Positions 1 through 11,505 are shown, counted from the first letter of the stretch. The stretch: DNA of 64,000 nt from Tridacna crocea (GCA_943736015.1 OX031071.1:41914619-41978618), one strand, 5' to 3'. The notes: a model not told the origin generated them from the letters alone. Program-made: numbers and translations.

Positions 1-60
1 CGTGTCTGCAGTAAAAGTCTTTTGAAAACACTGTGGGAAAAGGAGAAATTGCTCGTAATG
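1..60 (+). mobile_element. TTAA MITE fragment at window edge
   Basis: CTTTTGAAAACACTGTGGG, AAGGAGAAATTGCTCG and then decay. Only the left hairpin arm is present. Confidence 0.6.
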
Positions 61-91
61 AGTTCATGGTAACGGTAAACATTTTTTGATG

Positions 92-513
92 GTATTCCCT
101 TAAAAGGCTACGTAGCCTCTTAAGCTATTTTTAGATTTCCCGCCAAAAATCAAAAAGGCATTGTGGGAATGTTATGTTCCTGACACGTGACTAATGACGC
201 TTAAATTCCATAACATAACAAACATGTAATTACTTTCTATAATGTCTTCTTCGGACGCTATGTTTGACGCTATGTCTGTCTATTTCCGGTATGTAAATGA
301 GCTAGCTGTTCATGTAAAAATAGACCGTGTTTCCCGTCGGTGTTGACCTTGGACGTAGTAAACCTCTAAATTCTCTAATTGTCTGATGGTTTTCAACCAC
401 TTGGGTTTATTGAATGAAAATTGAAGGCTTTGAGAGTATAATGATGATTTTTTTGTACGTTTGTAAAATGTTCGTCCCAAAATCTAAAGGGCCACCTTTA
501 AGGGAATACCATA
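92..513. repeat. Possible MITE with ATGGTATTCCCTTAAA inverted ends
   Basis: ATGGTATTCCCTTAAAAGGC at the left and its near inverse CCTTTAAGGGAATACCAT at 496-513. No clear TSD and no coding content. Confidence 0.4.
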
Positions 514-956
514 ATTTTATGATTCTCAATTATTGATGATTTGTATTGTTTTTTCATATAAATTTCAGTGATATATAGATCTATTTTTTTTAATTTGGTG
601 AAATATGAAAACTCTAAATACCCACCTTTAAAACTCGTAACTACAGCTTGTTTCAAACTGCAGGTAGTATGGTTTTAGAGGAAAACCAACCATCTAGATT
701 GATCGGCTTTTATAACATAATTTGTATAGATCTGTGTTTTACCACTTGGCATGTTCTACATCTAATCTAAGTAACTGTTGATTATTAATGAGGGTGTAGG
801 GTTTATGTACGCATGCGCAGTAAATCCAGATAAACTTCGACGTTTAAATGAATAAATGATCAAAATAAACCTGCGTTGGGTAGTTTATGGAAGATAGACG
901 GTCAAAAATTTTCAAATATGAGCGTTCTGATTGGATAGAAAAGTAAGACAAAGACT
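514..956. other. No recognisable feature
   Basis: AT-rich intergenic sequence; nothing identified on either strand. Confidence 0.4.
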
Positions 957-2036
957 AAGTTCATTTATAAGGGAGCGGATCGATGATGAAACAGCTGTTT
1001 ACCTAAGCGACGGATCTGGTTTGACTTGGGATCGAGACAATTGGCGATCGACACCGGTTCCGTTCACCGGCACTTGAAAAGTTGAAAGGCGTTCTACAAG
1101 TCGATTATTTTCTAGACGTATCCAGCATGAATTATAAACTCCAGTGCAGCCCGATGATCTCTAGTTCCATCACTCTTAACATTTAAAATCTCGCATTTGT
1201 TTTTTGAAGAATTTCATTTACCAAAGGATTATTTTTCATTCTTCAAAGTATATCAAGTCCGTTCGCCCTAAAACACGTTCGCCTTAATTAGGCCTAAGAA
1301 AAAAATCATTGTTAAGGGTTTCGGTCCGAGATGCCATAGGTAGGGTAGGTAGTGCATGTGTTTTTGTTTTTCTTTAAATTTCTTTTACATGGACCATGTA
1401 CTGAAATGCCACCTGAAAAAAAATATTCTTTCAACTGTAGGGTAAAAAGTTTAGGGTCGACAGCATTTTTTAGGTAGGGTTTGGAAACCCAAAACACAGA
1501 ACTTTGTTTTCTTAGGCCTTATTTTGGCAGCAATCAAACCAGCCTGTCATCAAATGATCCCCGGAGCGGTCAAACCGGCCCCAAATGTTTAGGTGGCATT
1601 TCAGTACATGGTCCATGTAAAAGAAATTTAGAGAAAAAAGAAAACCCTACCTACCCTACCTATGGCATCTCGGACTGATTTTTTTTTTTTTTTTTTTTTC
1701 TTAGGCCTAATAAGGCGAACGTGTTTTAGGGCGACCGGACTTGATATACTTTGAAGAATGAAAAATAATCCTTTGGTAAATGAAATCCTTTTAACAAATG
1801 CGAGATTTTAAATGTTAAGAGTGGTGGAACTAGAGATCATCGGGCTACACCGGAGTTTATAATTCATGCTGGATACGTCTAGAAAATAATCGACTTATAG
1901 ACCGCCTTGCAACTTTTCAAGTGTGAACGGAACCAGTGTCGATCGCCCATTGTCTCGATCCCAAGTCTGACCAGATCCCTGTCGCGTACGTAAACAGCTG
2001 TTTCATCATCGATCCGCTCCATTATAAATGAACTTA
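957..2036. repeat. Large inverted duplication with 450-bp arms
   Basis: The left arm 957-1413 and the right arm 1591-2036 are near-inverse copies around a 177-bp centre. Shared landmarks: TTCATTTATAA next to GGAGCGGATCGATGATG, AATTATAAACTCC, CATTTAAAATCTCGCATTTG and ACATGGTCCATGTA. The right arm carries a T-run at 1680-1701. Both arms include part of a SAM-like exon, intact only on the right. Confidence 0.88.
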
Positions 2037-2109
2037 TCAATGTTGGCAGTCCTAAATCTTGCAGGACTTTCTTTAAAATTGTCTGAGTATTTTCCTCGTT
2101 TCCCGCCAT
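1879..2109 (-). pseudogene. SAM-like domain exon, isolated
   Basis: The 76-codon frame starts MAGNEENTQTILKKVLQDLG and continues through a sterile-alpha-motif-like helix pattern: LGLPTLISSF, then ERIDDETA, DLVRLGIETMGDRHWFRSHLK. This style of N-terminal SAM-like domain is common in multi-copy mollusc proteins. No downstream exon was found in the window. A frameshifted partial copy (ERIDDETAVYLSDG) lies on the plus strand in the left arm near 975-1030. It may be a first exon of a gene extending elsewhere or, more likely, a duplicated orphan exon. Confidence 0.5.
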
Positions 2110-2219
2110 TTTTCGCCGGACGAGAGGAAAAGTTCGGGTTGCGGATTAAAACCGAGGTTTTCCAAATGAACATAAGTTTATTCAACATAATGTTACTTAA
2201 ACTTGATACAATGACAATC

Positions 2220-2707
2220 AACTGGACATAATGAGAAATAAACAGAACTGAACGTCCTCCCAATACTTCTAAATGGCTTGGCAACCGAACAAATTGATAG
2301 ATAGAGAAGACTTTAGTCCCAGCTGACTGATCATCATTTCAATTCAACCAATAGGATAAGAGTGAACTGAACATAATGTTAATCTAACTGAACATAATGA
2401 GAAATAAACAGAACAAAATGATCACCCAACACTTCTTAATGGCTTGATAACCGAACAAAATGATATCTAGAGAAGACTTTAATCCCATCTGACTGATTAT
2501 CATTTCAATTCAACCCAAGAAGATAAAAGTGAACTGAACAAAATGATAATCTAACTTGACATCATGAGAAATAGACAGAACAAAATGTCCAACCAATACT
2601 TCTTAATGGCTTGGCAACCGAACAAAATGATATTTAGAGAAGACTTTAATCCTGTCTGACTGATCATCATTTCAGTTCAACCCAACAAGTTAAAAGTGAA
2701 CTGAGCA
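2220..2707 (+). repeat. Tandem repeat, three units of about 168 bp
   Basis: Units begin AACTGAACATAATGAGAAAT (near 2219, 2387 and 2553) and share CTTCTTAATGGCTTGG, AGAGAAGACTTTAATCC and AAAAGTGAACTGA. Confidence 0.88.
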
Positions 2708-2888
2708 ACATAACTATTTTTAAGAAAAGACAGCTACGGCATTCCATAAGAAACTATTGCGATACGTAAATAGGAATTCAAGAATCTACCAGTGTGTACC
2801 CAAAATGAAATTGCTGAAATTCGGACAGTACGTATTTCGGATAAAAATGTACGGTGCTTCTGTACAAGTTGAATAGATGCGAGTTTGA

Positions 2889-3123
2889 TTAGCCCTTTAC
2901 CACACTATCCCGACTTTTAACACCTCTGTGAAAAAAGCCTTTAAAAAAACCTTGTGGGAAAAGGACTAAATGATGGTAACCAGCATTTTCTCCTTTTCCC
3001 ACAATGTTTTCTTTCCTTCCTAAAACAAATTTCAAATTTTTATTTTAGTCCCTTTTACTTTGTCGTCTGCAAATGCTTTCAATGTGGACCGATCTAAAAT
3101 GTTGTCGTTTGGTAAAGAGTTAA
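2889..3123 (+). mobile_element. TTAA MITE, complete, forward
   Basis: TTAGCCCTTTACCACAC to TTTGGTAAAGAGTTAA. The hairpin is CTAAATGATGGTAACCAGCA-like. It shares its right TTAA with the next element. Confidence 0.9.
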
Positions 3124-3356
3124 CCCTTTACTCCATAGATACTCATTTCTACACATTGCTTGCAGGAGCCTTTGGAAAACATTGTGGCTAATAGCCTAAA
3201 GGTGAAATTGCTCGTGACGAGCAATTTCACTTTTTGTCACAATATTTACTCTGCTATCAAAAGGTGTCATTTACAAGTAAGAAACGGCTTCATCCTGCCT
3301 GTTATTTATGGTCAATTATAGCTGCTATAGGAATGCCTTATGGGGTGAAGGGTTAA
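3120..3356 (+). mobile_element. TTAA MITE, second subfamily
   Basis: TTAACCCTTTACTCCATAG to CCTTATGGGGTGAAGGGTTAA-like ends. The core is GTGAAATTGCTCGTGACGAG-CAATTTCAC, with different flanking sequence from the main subfamily. A reverse copy is at 15237-15462. Confidence 0.88.
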
Positions 3357-3664
3357 TGTCTGATCTAGGATTTGAGAAGTGGGGGATTGTCCCACGTCAC
3401 TCTGAAAAGCATCAGTGATTTCTAAAAGGTATGTGGGAATCAAAGTTGACTGCAAAATGCTAAAAGAGAACGAATAATGGAATATCAGAGAATAGTATGT
3501 AGTCCCTCACTTTATTCAGTTACGCTCACCTCTGCAACCCACTTGATTGCATTTTTGGATTAATACCAGATTTTTCTGAGACTGGTTGTATATTGATTGA
3601 ATTTGTGTTTATTCATCATACCCACCTGTTTCCCAGATAGGCAACGCCCCCTGAAGGCTGTTAG

Positions 3665-4133
3665 TATTTATATAAGGGATAGTGCAGATACAGGACGAAA
3701 TCCATCCTCTGACGTGCTGGATGTATAGCACAGTCACACGCATCCTCGGATACCCCGGGGTCTCCCTATTTGCTACGCTACATCGACACCTGGGACAATT
3801 TATTGAATTTCCCTCGCTTTACCGCTGGCCGAATGCTTGCTTTTCATTGGTTCCATCATCATTTTGTGATGGGCGAGTGGACTGTACTCTATGACGTTTC
3901 GTATCGATTTTCGGCGGCTGATTCAAAGTTTTATTAGTCATTTCTCCCAGGGTCGATGTAGCGTAGCAAATAGGGAGACCCCGGGGTATCCGAGGATGAG
4001 TCACACGGGACCTTGGTTTAACTTCTCATCCAAAAGATTATTAGTATTAAATTTTGGATGGCCAGCCTTGTGGATCAAACCTATACCCTCATGATCACAA
4101 GTCATACGCTCTACCAACTGAGCTATACAGGCT
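3665..4133 (-). mobile_element. tRNA-derived SINE, interrupted by a 9-bp-TSD MITE
   Basis: Read on the minus strand, 4133-4061 is tRNA-like: box A TAGCTCAGTTGGTAGAGCG, a loop with anticodon TGT (threonine type) and box B GGTTTGATCC. The acceptor stem pairs only partly and the T stem poorly, so this is not a working tRNA. The body continues past GTTAAACCAAGGTCCCGTGTG and is split by the element at 3741-3998. Confidence 0.65.
3741..3998. mobile_element. 258-bp MITE with 9-bp TSD (copy 1)
   Basis: The ends are CATCCTCGGATACCCCGGGG and its inverse, with about 55-60 bp of terminal inverted repeat. It is flanked by the perfect duplication AGTCACACG (3732-3740 and 3999-4007). A 9-bp TSD with long TIRs points to Mutator-like mobilisation. 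Confidence 0.92.
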
Positions 4134-4175
4134 TTTTGTGGTTGCACATCTTTATTGCTACCCACTTTAAATGTC

Positions 4176-4379
4176 AGAGCTCCAAATAATAGGGAGTGAT
4201 GGTATTCTAGACTTGTTATTTCTCTACGAAACCGTAAGTTGTCAGAACAGCCACCTTACTCAGAATCGTTTCGATGAGATGATTTTATGAGTACCCACAG
4301 CATAGGATGTAGTGAGGATAATTGATATTTTAATTTTGAAATCAAAATCACTCCCTCTATCTGGAGCTGTGTATGTAAA
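4176..4379. mobile_element. MITE with AGAGCTCC termini (copy 1)
   Basis: Ends AGAGCTCCAAATAATAGGGA and CTCCCTCTATCTGGAGCT are inverted. It has an internal AGAATCGT-type palindrome. A second copy is at 39740-39930. Confidence 0.75.
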
Positions 4380-5245
4380 GAAATCCATAATTTGATGTTT
4401 TTTGCCGAGTTATCCATTCCAAAAAAATGGAGCTGTCAGTATTTGTTGTGGCTTACATGCAAAGAAAATATCAACTTTCAGAAATCAGTAGTAATCGAAA
4501 CAAGTAATGTTGAAATAAATTAATCTTGGCAGTTTTGGTATGTGCTTGGATGGAAAGGCAGTACTTACATGTAGCTCATATTTAATTTCATAAAAAGGTT
4601 TGGGGACCTGTAATACAATTTCAAATCAAGAAGAAAAAAATGGCAGGAATTTTCATTGCATAAAATGTAATCTTTTTTAAAAAAGTGAAGTTACTCTTGA
4701 TTCATAGGAATGATCTGATGCAGTTTACCGCCTGTCAAAGTGTTTGTACATCAACATTCGAGCCGAAACAAGTTACATTTTTAGTGAAATGAAGAGCGTA
4801 AGACCAGTGTTATAGGCCTTTGACTTATATTTGGTAATTTTTCACTAAATTTTGAGTTGTTTACACTGTAGCATCAACAAATATTTACCAAGTATTCATT
4901 TGGCTATAAGATCTTAGATGAGTTTGATTATTTACAAAATCAGACTAGTTTTGTCCCGAGTCTGCACTTAAAATAGAGAAATTGCTGTATTTGACTGCGT
5001 CAGGGCTTGACACTAACTTTTACATCAGGTGTACTAAACTCAGAATTTAGCAAAATACATGACACCTAACTCTCAAAAATGAAGAATTCTAGATGTCCCT
5101 TCTGAAATTTTGGTGTCCTCAGGACTGCAGGACACAGTTAATGTCAACCCCTGATGGAAACTTAGCAAATATTTTCTCACTGCCACAGTGGCCTTGTGAG
5201 CAATAGGTCATTGGTTCAGTCCATGACTAGTTTAGACCAAAGACT
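4380..5245. other. No recognisable feature
   Basis: AT-rich sequence without convincing coding potential or repeat structure. Confidence 0.4.
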
Positions 5246-5254
5246 TGAGAAATG

Positions 5255-5511
5255 CATCCTCAGATACCCCGGGGTCTCCCTATGTGCCCCTTACATCGAC
5301 CCTGGGACAATTGACTAATAAAACTTTGAATCAGCCGCCGAAAATCGATACAAAACGTCATAGCGTACATCGACTCGCCCATCACAAAATGATGATGGAA
5401 CCAATGAAAAGCCAGCATTCAGCCAGCGGTAAAGCGGGGGGAAATTCAATTAATCGTCCCAGGGGTTGATGTAGCGTAGCAAATGGGGAGACCCCGGGGT
5501 ATCCGAGGATG
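5255..5511. mobile_element. 257-bp MITE with 9-bp TSD (copy 2)
   Basis: Same family as 3741-3998 but in the opposite internal orientation. It is flanked by TGAGAAATG (5246-5254) and TAAGAAATG (5512-5520), a 9-bp TSD with one mismatch. Confidence 0.9.
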
Positions 5512-5750
5512 TAAGAAATGGTTATGGTGGCTTCCTCCTATGATGCTCAGGATTAAGGGCATAGCATTACGACTGGCACCCAGTGTCAAGATGATTTGAC
5601 CAGACAAGTACTGGTTAATGAACCTGAAAAACATAATTTATTTGAATCTGTGAATTGTTGCTGTGAAGTGAAATAACAGAAATAGATGAACTGTTCTATC
5701 TTAAAACATAACAGATTGGTGTTTTCATAATTGTATAATTTACATTTCAG

Positions 5751-5896
5751 GAGAGTCCATCCTCATCTTATGCCACTGTAAAAGCTTATAAGCAGAGAGA
5801 AGAGGGATGGTAGAAGAAGAGGAGCCTACAGAGGAAGGGGTCTTCAAAAGAGCCATGAAGAAAAGGATCCAAAGAGATAGGAAAGAGTGCCGGTAG
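5751..5896 (+). pseudogene. Possible orphan exon, frame-disrupted
   Basis: After a good acceptor (TTTACATTTCAG) the sequence reads ESPSSSYATVKAYKQREEG and hits a stop. From the same point a neighbouring frame reads MVEEEEPTEEGVFKRAMKKR and on to ...RDRKECR, then stops. The coding-like charge pattern across a one-base shift suggests a decayed or mis-sequenced terminal exon. The family is not recognised. Confidence 0.25.
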
Positions 5897-5962
5897 AGGG
5901 ACAAGAAAATGAAGTGCTGTGAAAGTTGTTCCATAGATTATTGGTAGAAATCTCACATTTCA

Positions 5963-6176
5963 ATAACCCTTTACCACACAATCAAGAAAAAGAAAACTTT
6001 TAGTAATTGTGGCAAAAGGAAAAATACTGGTAACCAGCATTTTCTCCATTCCCCACAATGATTTCTACCATTCTGTAGACAAGGTCCATTGTTGGGAGCC
6101 ATTCTCAATTTGGCGTCTGCACTATATTGCCTTTAATTTTGACCAGTCTAAATTTTGTCACTCAATAAATGATTAA
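5963..6176 (+). mobile_element. TTAA MITE, degenerate, forward
   Basis: ATAACCCTTTACCACACAATC, hairpin ATACTGGTAACCAGCATTTT, then GACCAGTCTAAATTTTGTC and a decayed right end GATTAA. Confidence 0.75.
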
Positions 6177-6284
6177 ACGGTATCTTACTTGTGCTTTATC
6201 ATACCCTTTTGTTGGGGACTGAGCTGAAAACATTCACAGATAATAAATTTTTAGGCATTTAGTTGTATAGTTTTCTGAAATAAT

Positions 6285-6362
6285 AAAATATATGATGGAG
6301 AAAGTTGAGAATGCTGGAAATAAGCATTTTAATAATTTTTCCACAATGTTTTTACAAGCCCT
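6285..6362 (+). mobile_element. TTAA MITE core fragment
   Basis: Only a decayed hairpin GAGAATGCTGGAAATAAGCA and CCACAATGTTTTTACAAGCC remain. Confidence 0.45.
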
Positions 6363-6780
6363 TGATCTTACTTAGGATTAGATATGTGTGAAGTAGTCAG
6401 ACTAGTGAGGAAACACATTACCTTATGAAAACAAGAGCACTTCATGAGGGTGCCAATGCTGGGTTGCAAGTGCTTGATTTTCAGTGAAAATTCAGTCAAA
6501 AAAGGGACATGAATATATTGGTTACCAACTCTTGATGTATAGGCTGACCTTTAGTAGTGGACAACTTGACCAAGTCTGAAGTATGAACCTTCAGTATTAA
6601 CAGAGATGTTGTGAAATAAGGAAGTTTTCACATGGCGTTACAGACACTATCACTATGACATAATCAATTTTTGTCGTTTTCTTTGAAAACAGCCAAACTT
6701 AAAATGCACGAGGAAAGTAAAAAAAGATGCTTGTAACATGATCGGTAAATCATTGACTAAAGTAAGTTATGTCTTAAAGT

Positions 6781-7016
6781 TTAACCCTTTTCCATGCCAC
6801 AAAATTTTACAACTGTCCAAATTGAAAGCATTTGCAGACAATTATTTTAATGTTGCTCAATGATCATTGATGTGATTTTTGTTCGATAGGATAGAAAATG
6901 CTTTGGGAAAAGGAGAAAATGCTTGTTACCAGCATTTTCTCTTTTTTCCAGAGTTTTGAAAAGGTCTCTTCTTATTCAGGGTTGTTAAAGTCAGCATGTC
7001 TTTCTGGTAAAGGGTT
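6781..7016 (-). mobile_element. TTAA MITE, reverse
   Basis: TTAACCCTTTTCCATGCC to TCTGGTAAAGGGTTA; hairpin GAAAATGCTTGTTACCAGCA. Confidence 0.88.
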
Positions 7017-7338
7017 ATAGAACATTGTGAAAAGAGAAAAAATAGCTGGTTACCAGTAATCTCATCTTTTCCCTAAACTCTGTCAAAAGATGTCTTATAT
7101 ATGTCATTTTTCCTTTTCTAAATGACAGATTTTTAGACTCTTTCAAATTCAAAACTTCTGGAGATGACAAATTAAAATGAGTCACAAAATTTAATGAGCT
7201 TGAGCCTTTTGATGGAGTCGAGAAAATTGTGGGAAAGGGAGAAAACTCTAATTACCAGCATTTTCGCCTTTTCTCACAAAGTTTTTAAAGCCTTCTTTCC
7301 CAGGACTTTGAAAATTTGGGATTGTTTGGTAAAAGATT
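7017..7338 (-). mobile_element. Two overlapping degenerate TTAA MITE pieces
   Basis: A core fragment lies at 7020-7090 (AATAGCTGGTTACCAGTAAT). A second at 7195-7338 has GTCGAGAAAATTGTGGGAAA and ends GTTTGGTAAAAGATTA. Confidence 0.6.
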
Positions 7339-7558
7339 ACATGAGAAATTTTGGTAAATGTTTAAATTGAAATGTGCATGTGTACTTTGTGATGACTAGA
7401 GAGATTCATTCTAGAAATTTATTTTGCCACTTTGTTATCAAAATTGCTTGTCCTCATAAGCCAGTGAAGCTATGATTTACTTTCTAAGGGTTTTGGCCTC
7501 CACTAGTTCTCTGTGTAGCCAAGTGTTTCATCTAAATGCTGTTAACTCTATCAACTTT

Positions 7559-7762
7559 CAATGACCCTGATAAATAGGGTTTTGAAAACATTGTGGAAAA
7601 AGGAGAAATAGCTGGTTATCAGCGTTTCTCTGTTCCCCTTTTCCCAAATTTTTTCTACCCTATCAAAGACAAAAATCATCATTTTAAGATCATTTAATTT
7701 GTCGTACTCCAATACTTTGATTTGTTCCAGACTGAAATTTTGTTATTTGGTAAACAGATAAG
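7559..7762 (+). mobile_element. TTAA MITE, degenerate, forward
   Basis: GGTTTTGAAAACATTGTGG with core AAATAGCTGGTTATCAGCGT and right end TTATTTGGTAAACAGATA. Confidence 0.7.
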
Positions 7763-8049
7763 GTACAAGTTAATCTTAGGACATTCAGCTCTACTTTATT
7801 ATTATTCGTACATAACACCATTAAAAAGGTACAAAAAACAATGTTTGACTGAATAGGTATGCAAGTGGTCAAAAAGTTAGTACAAAATATTGTTTAAAGT
7901 AACTGTATTTCTTCCTTTGATTCTTGGGTTTGACAGTCCAGTAATAAGCAGCTTTGAAATGGACTCTAATGTTACTGAAAATATATTCATACTGTTTTCT
8001 TAAATTTTTTATAGGAAAAAATTTCTATAGGTTGCACATGCTTTAGAAA

Positions 8050-8480
8050 CTGTATTAATTCCAGGTTAAGATGATTTTAAGCTCCACTGGCCGATGGCCA
8101 GAGGGCTTATGTGATGGCCCGGTGTCTGCCGTGTGTTAAATTCTATTTTAAACATCTTCTCTGAAACTACCTATCCAAATTAGATGAAACTTCACAGAAA
8201 TTATCCTGCGATGGTTCTCTTCAGAATTTCTTGAAAAAATTTGACTCAAAAAGTCTGGTTACCATGGCAACAAAACTGGGAAAAAAATAACATTTTTAAA
8301 AGTCTTCTTCTCTGAAACCACAAGGCCCAGGGCTACTGAATTTGGCATGTAGCCTTATCTAATGGATATTTTACAATTTTTTTCATATTATAGGCCTGGG
8401 TTTAAAGTTGGCCAAATTCCAGGGATCACAAGTTTAACATGGGCTCCCATATATAGTGACTTCAATTTAAACATAGATTA
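8050..8480. repeat. Low-copy mollusc-type repeat, unclassified
   Basis: GCTCCACTGGCCGATGGCC at 8080 and CCATCATGGCCCTCTAGTT at 9110 look like related ends. Between them are segments such as GGTTACCATGGCAACAAAAC. No coding frame. Confidence 0.35.
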
Positions 8481-8810
8481 AGGGAAATAACTCTTGTTAT
8501 AAAGGGTAAGATTTGTTATTATTTACCCCCCTTGATTATCAAACTGCAGTGATACATGATTGGTGCTAGATATTTAAGTTTTTTCATAGAAAATATTCTA
8601 TTTTCAAGGAGAGTGATTCATTTTGATGCTAATAGTTATGCTCACATGAGTGGAACATTAAATTCATAAGTAAGGTTTCTATCATTAATATAAGGTTTCT
8701 TTTTCCAAGAACTTTATCTTTCATGCCAATGAATAAACCTGTTTGTACTGCCTGACATTGTTTTAGAAAGCCCTCTTTTTCAGGGTCATGAACACTTCAA
8801 CTTTTGTGCC

Positions 8811-9065
8811 TGCACAGGTGGCTCAGCGGTGAGCGTGGCAGACTCATGACGTGGTGGTTGTGAGTTTGATACCCAGTTGAGGCAAACTATCTTTCCGACA
8901 TATTTTTGCCTCTCACCTCTGCTGAAGCATGTGAGAAAAGTAGTCGGTGTGTTATTACTGGTGTGAGAAAGGCAGGAAACATGTATGTGTCACAGACCGC
9001 CATGATATGACCTTAGCTATTAGAGTGGCGATAAACCGCAATACAACTAACCAACCGAATTCAAT
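8811..9065 (+). mobile_element. tRNA-derived SINE
   Basis: Head with box A GGTGGCTCAGCGGTGAGCG and box B GTGAGTTTGATACCC, a body through GACCTTAGCTATTAGAGTGG, and the tail CGCAATACAACTAACCAACC. No protein is expected. Confidence 0.8.
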
Positions 9066-9289
9066 TTGTGTGGTAAAGGAATAAAAGACCAGTGAGTGCA
9101 GCGATACAAGGCCATCATGGCCCTCTAGTTATCACAAAGCTATCCTAGTAAGGTAATTATTATTTTTTGTAACTGACCAAATTCTCCCTGTCTAGTTTTT
9201 TTTGTATGGTCTATTCACATGTTTAATGTAAGTTAAATGCAGCAAGCTAACATCTACGCTTATCCCCTGTATACCTGTATTTTTTCCCA

Positions 9290-10905
9290 CGCCGTAGGCG
9301 GATGGATGTAGTTTTAGTGTTGCCCGTCTTTCTGTTCGTCCCGGCAAATATCTCCAATACCTTTGGACGGAATTTCATGAAACTTTATTCACATGTACAA
9401 TGACCCATTCTCCCGAGACGCTGTTTTTTTTTTTTTGATTCGATGCAAAATGGCCCACTGAGAGCGATTTTAAGTTTCACTTCAGTTGCATTTAAGTACA
9501 CTTTTGATGTTTGGAGTCTTGTCTTCAAAACTATACAAAGTTTTTACATTGAACTTGTCACATCTGTCAATCTCCATTCAGAAATGCAGAAAAAAAATTC
9601 AACTACATTGACCGTGCAACACCACAGTTATTTGCCCGTTTTTGTAATAAGGTGTCATGGAAAAAGGGGGTTTCACGTTATATTTCATTCCATTTCTTGT
9701 GAAGGCAACTCCTTCCACATATCTTGAGGGAATTGAATAGAATTTTGACAGAATATTTCTTGTCATGTGACCTATTGCATATTGTCAACATTTTGCAATT
9801 TTTAGCTGCATCATGAAAAAAGGGGGCTTCATGTTTTATTTCATTTTATTTCTTGTGAATGTAATTCATCCCATATTTCTTGACAGAATTGAAAAAAAAA
9901 ATTCACAGAATATTTCTCATCATCTGACCTATCGCATATTTTCAAGGTTTTGCGATTTGTAGCTGCATCATGAAAAAAGGGGGCTTCATGTTTTATTTCA
10001 TTCTATTTCTTGTGAAGGCAACTCCTCCAACATTTCTTGGCAGATTTGAATGGAATTTTCACATTATCATGTGATCTAACACAACGCCTCCCACATTTCA
10101 TGGCAGATTTGGATGGAATTTTCACATGATGATGTGACCTATGGCATATTGTGAAGGTTTTGGGAATTGTAGCTGCATCATGGAATCAGGGGGCTTCATG
10201 TTATAATTTCATTTTTTTTCACCAGAATCTCTTCAATTACTGGACATATCTCAACAGATTTGGATGAGATTTTCACAGATCATGCAACCTAGTACATGTT
10301 GTCAGGGTTTTGCAATTTATCACTGTATCATGGAAAAAGGGGACTTCATGTCAAATTTAATTTTTTATCAGTGTATCTCCAACTTTTGCACATATTTTCA
10401 CAGAACTTCATATTTTTATTGCTTGATCAAAGCCAGTGACCAATGAGTCAATTGTGCATTCGCCTCTCCATGCATCAGTCTGTTCGTAAACCTTTTAGAT
10501 CACAAGTAATACCATATATCCATTCAGCTACCCAGGCAGGTGCTACAAATTTCAACACTTTAGTCTCTAGCTACCTGCTTGAAATGGCAGCAGTGTGGCG
10601 GCTTATATTGTGAGAGGGATATCTTCTAAAGTCCTTGACAAATATTAATGAAACTTCATGCATGTTTTCCATTGGATAGTCCTTTGATACTTTTTTTTTT
10701 CTACATATATGATATGACATGTCATGGAAAAAGGGGGTTTTATGTATATTTCCTTTATTTGTTTTCATTTTATGAAATGCCGAGTTTTGCAAAAAGGGTA
10801 CTTAATGTATAATCCTGTTATGAACCTCTTTCATATTTTTTTTGTAATGAAATCCTGTGCCATGGAACAAGGGAGCTTAATGTATAATTTCATCATGGAC
10901 AAATA
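9290..10905 (+). repeat. Degenerate tandem array of about 150-170-bp units
   Basis: Units are marked by CATGGAAAAAGGGGGCTTCATG-like sequence at about 9656, 9812, 9969, 10180, 10329, 10721 and 10860, and share TTTCATTCTATTTCTTGTGAAGG and ATTTTCACA motifs. Open frames here arise from the repeat and differ in frame between units. Confidence 0.7.
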
Positions 10906-11165
10906 ACAAAAAGGCCACATGTACATGCATAACACAATACCTTTTGTACGTATGTATCAAAAAAGGTCTTTTTCGGCGGGGATATCATTTCAACGAAATT
11001 GCTTGTTTTTATATTTGCTCTCATGTTTATGATAAACTTGTGGAAAATTTAATAAAAGTAGCAGAAAGTTTCATTTCTAGTATATGTATTTACTTCTCCC
11101 TGTCAAAACATAATGGATGGTATTGTAACTTGAGCAATCCATTGATTTAATGGTGTTTACACCAC

Positions 11166-11306
11166 TGTTAATATTATTAGGCGACAGCAGTTATGATGTT
11201 TCATCTGAGGCTCTGAAGTGTGTTGCTCAAGGGCACTGCCATGTAAGCGAAATGCCTGGCTCCAGATTAGGCATTCTGCACTTTACCACTGAGACACTTG
11301 AGCAAT
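11166..11306 (-). mobile_element. Degenerate tRNA-like SINE head
   Basis: On the minus strand TGTCTCAGTGGTAAAGTGC resembles box A. The rest is decayed. Confidence 0.4.
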
Positions 11307-11394
11307 TTATTTGACTCATGATTTGACTGCTAGTAGAAACATGGGTAACTTCCATAGGAAATTCCTTCAAATATTATCAAAAAGTTAATGTTTT

Positions 11395-11505
11395 AAGACA
11401 TGACAAAATTTTAGATTGGTCCAACTCGACAGCATTTGCAGATGAAAATTTAGATCAAACAATGATATCTGTCCTTGACAGGTAGATTGTGTGGTAAAGA
11501 GTTAA
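11395..11505 (-). mobile_element. TTAA MITE remnant without hairpin
   Basis: GACAAAATTTTAGATTGGTCC and GCATTTGCAGATGA, then GTGTGGTAAAGAGTTAA. The core is missing. Confidence 0.65.

Noticed and set aside
4061-4133. tRNA-Thr(TGT) gene
   Set aside because: D arm and anticodon arm fit, but the acceptor has two mismatches and the T stem barely pairs; it is continuous with a SINE body.
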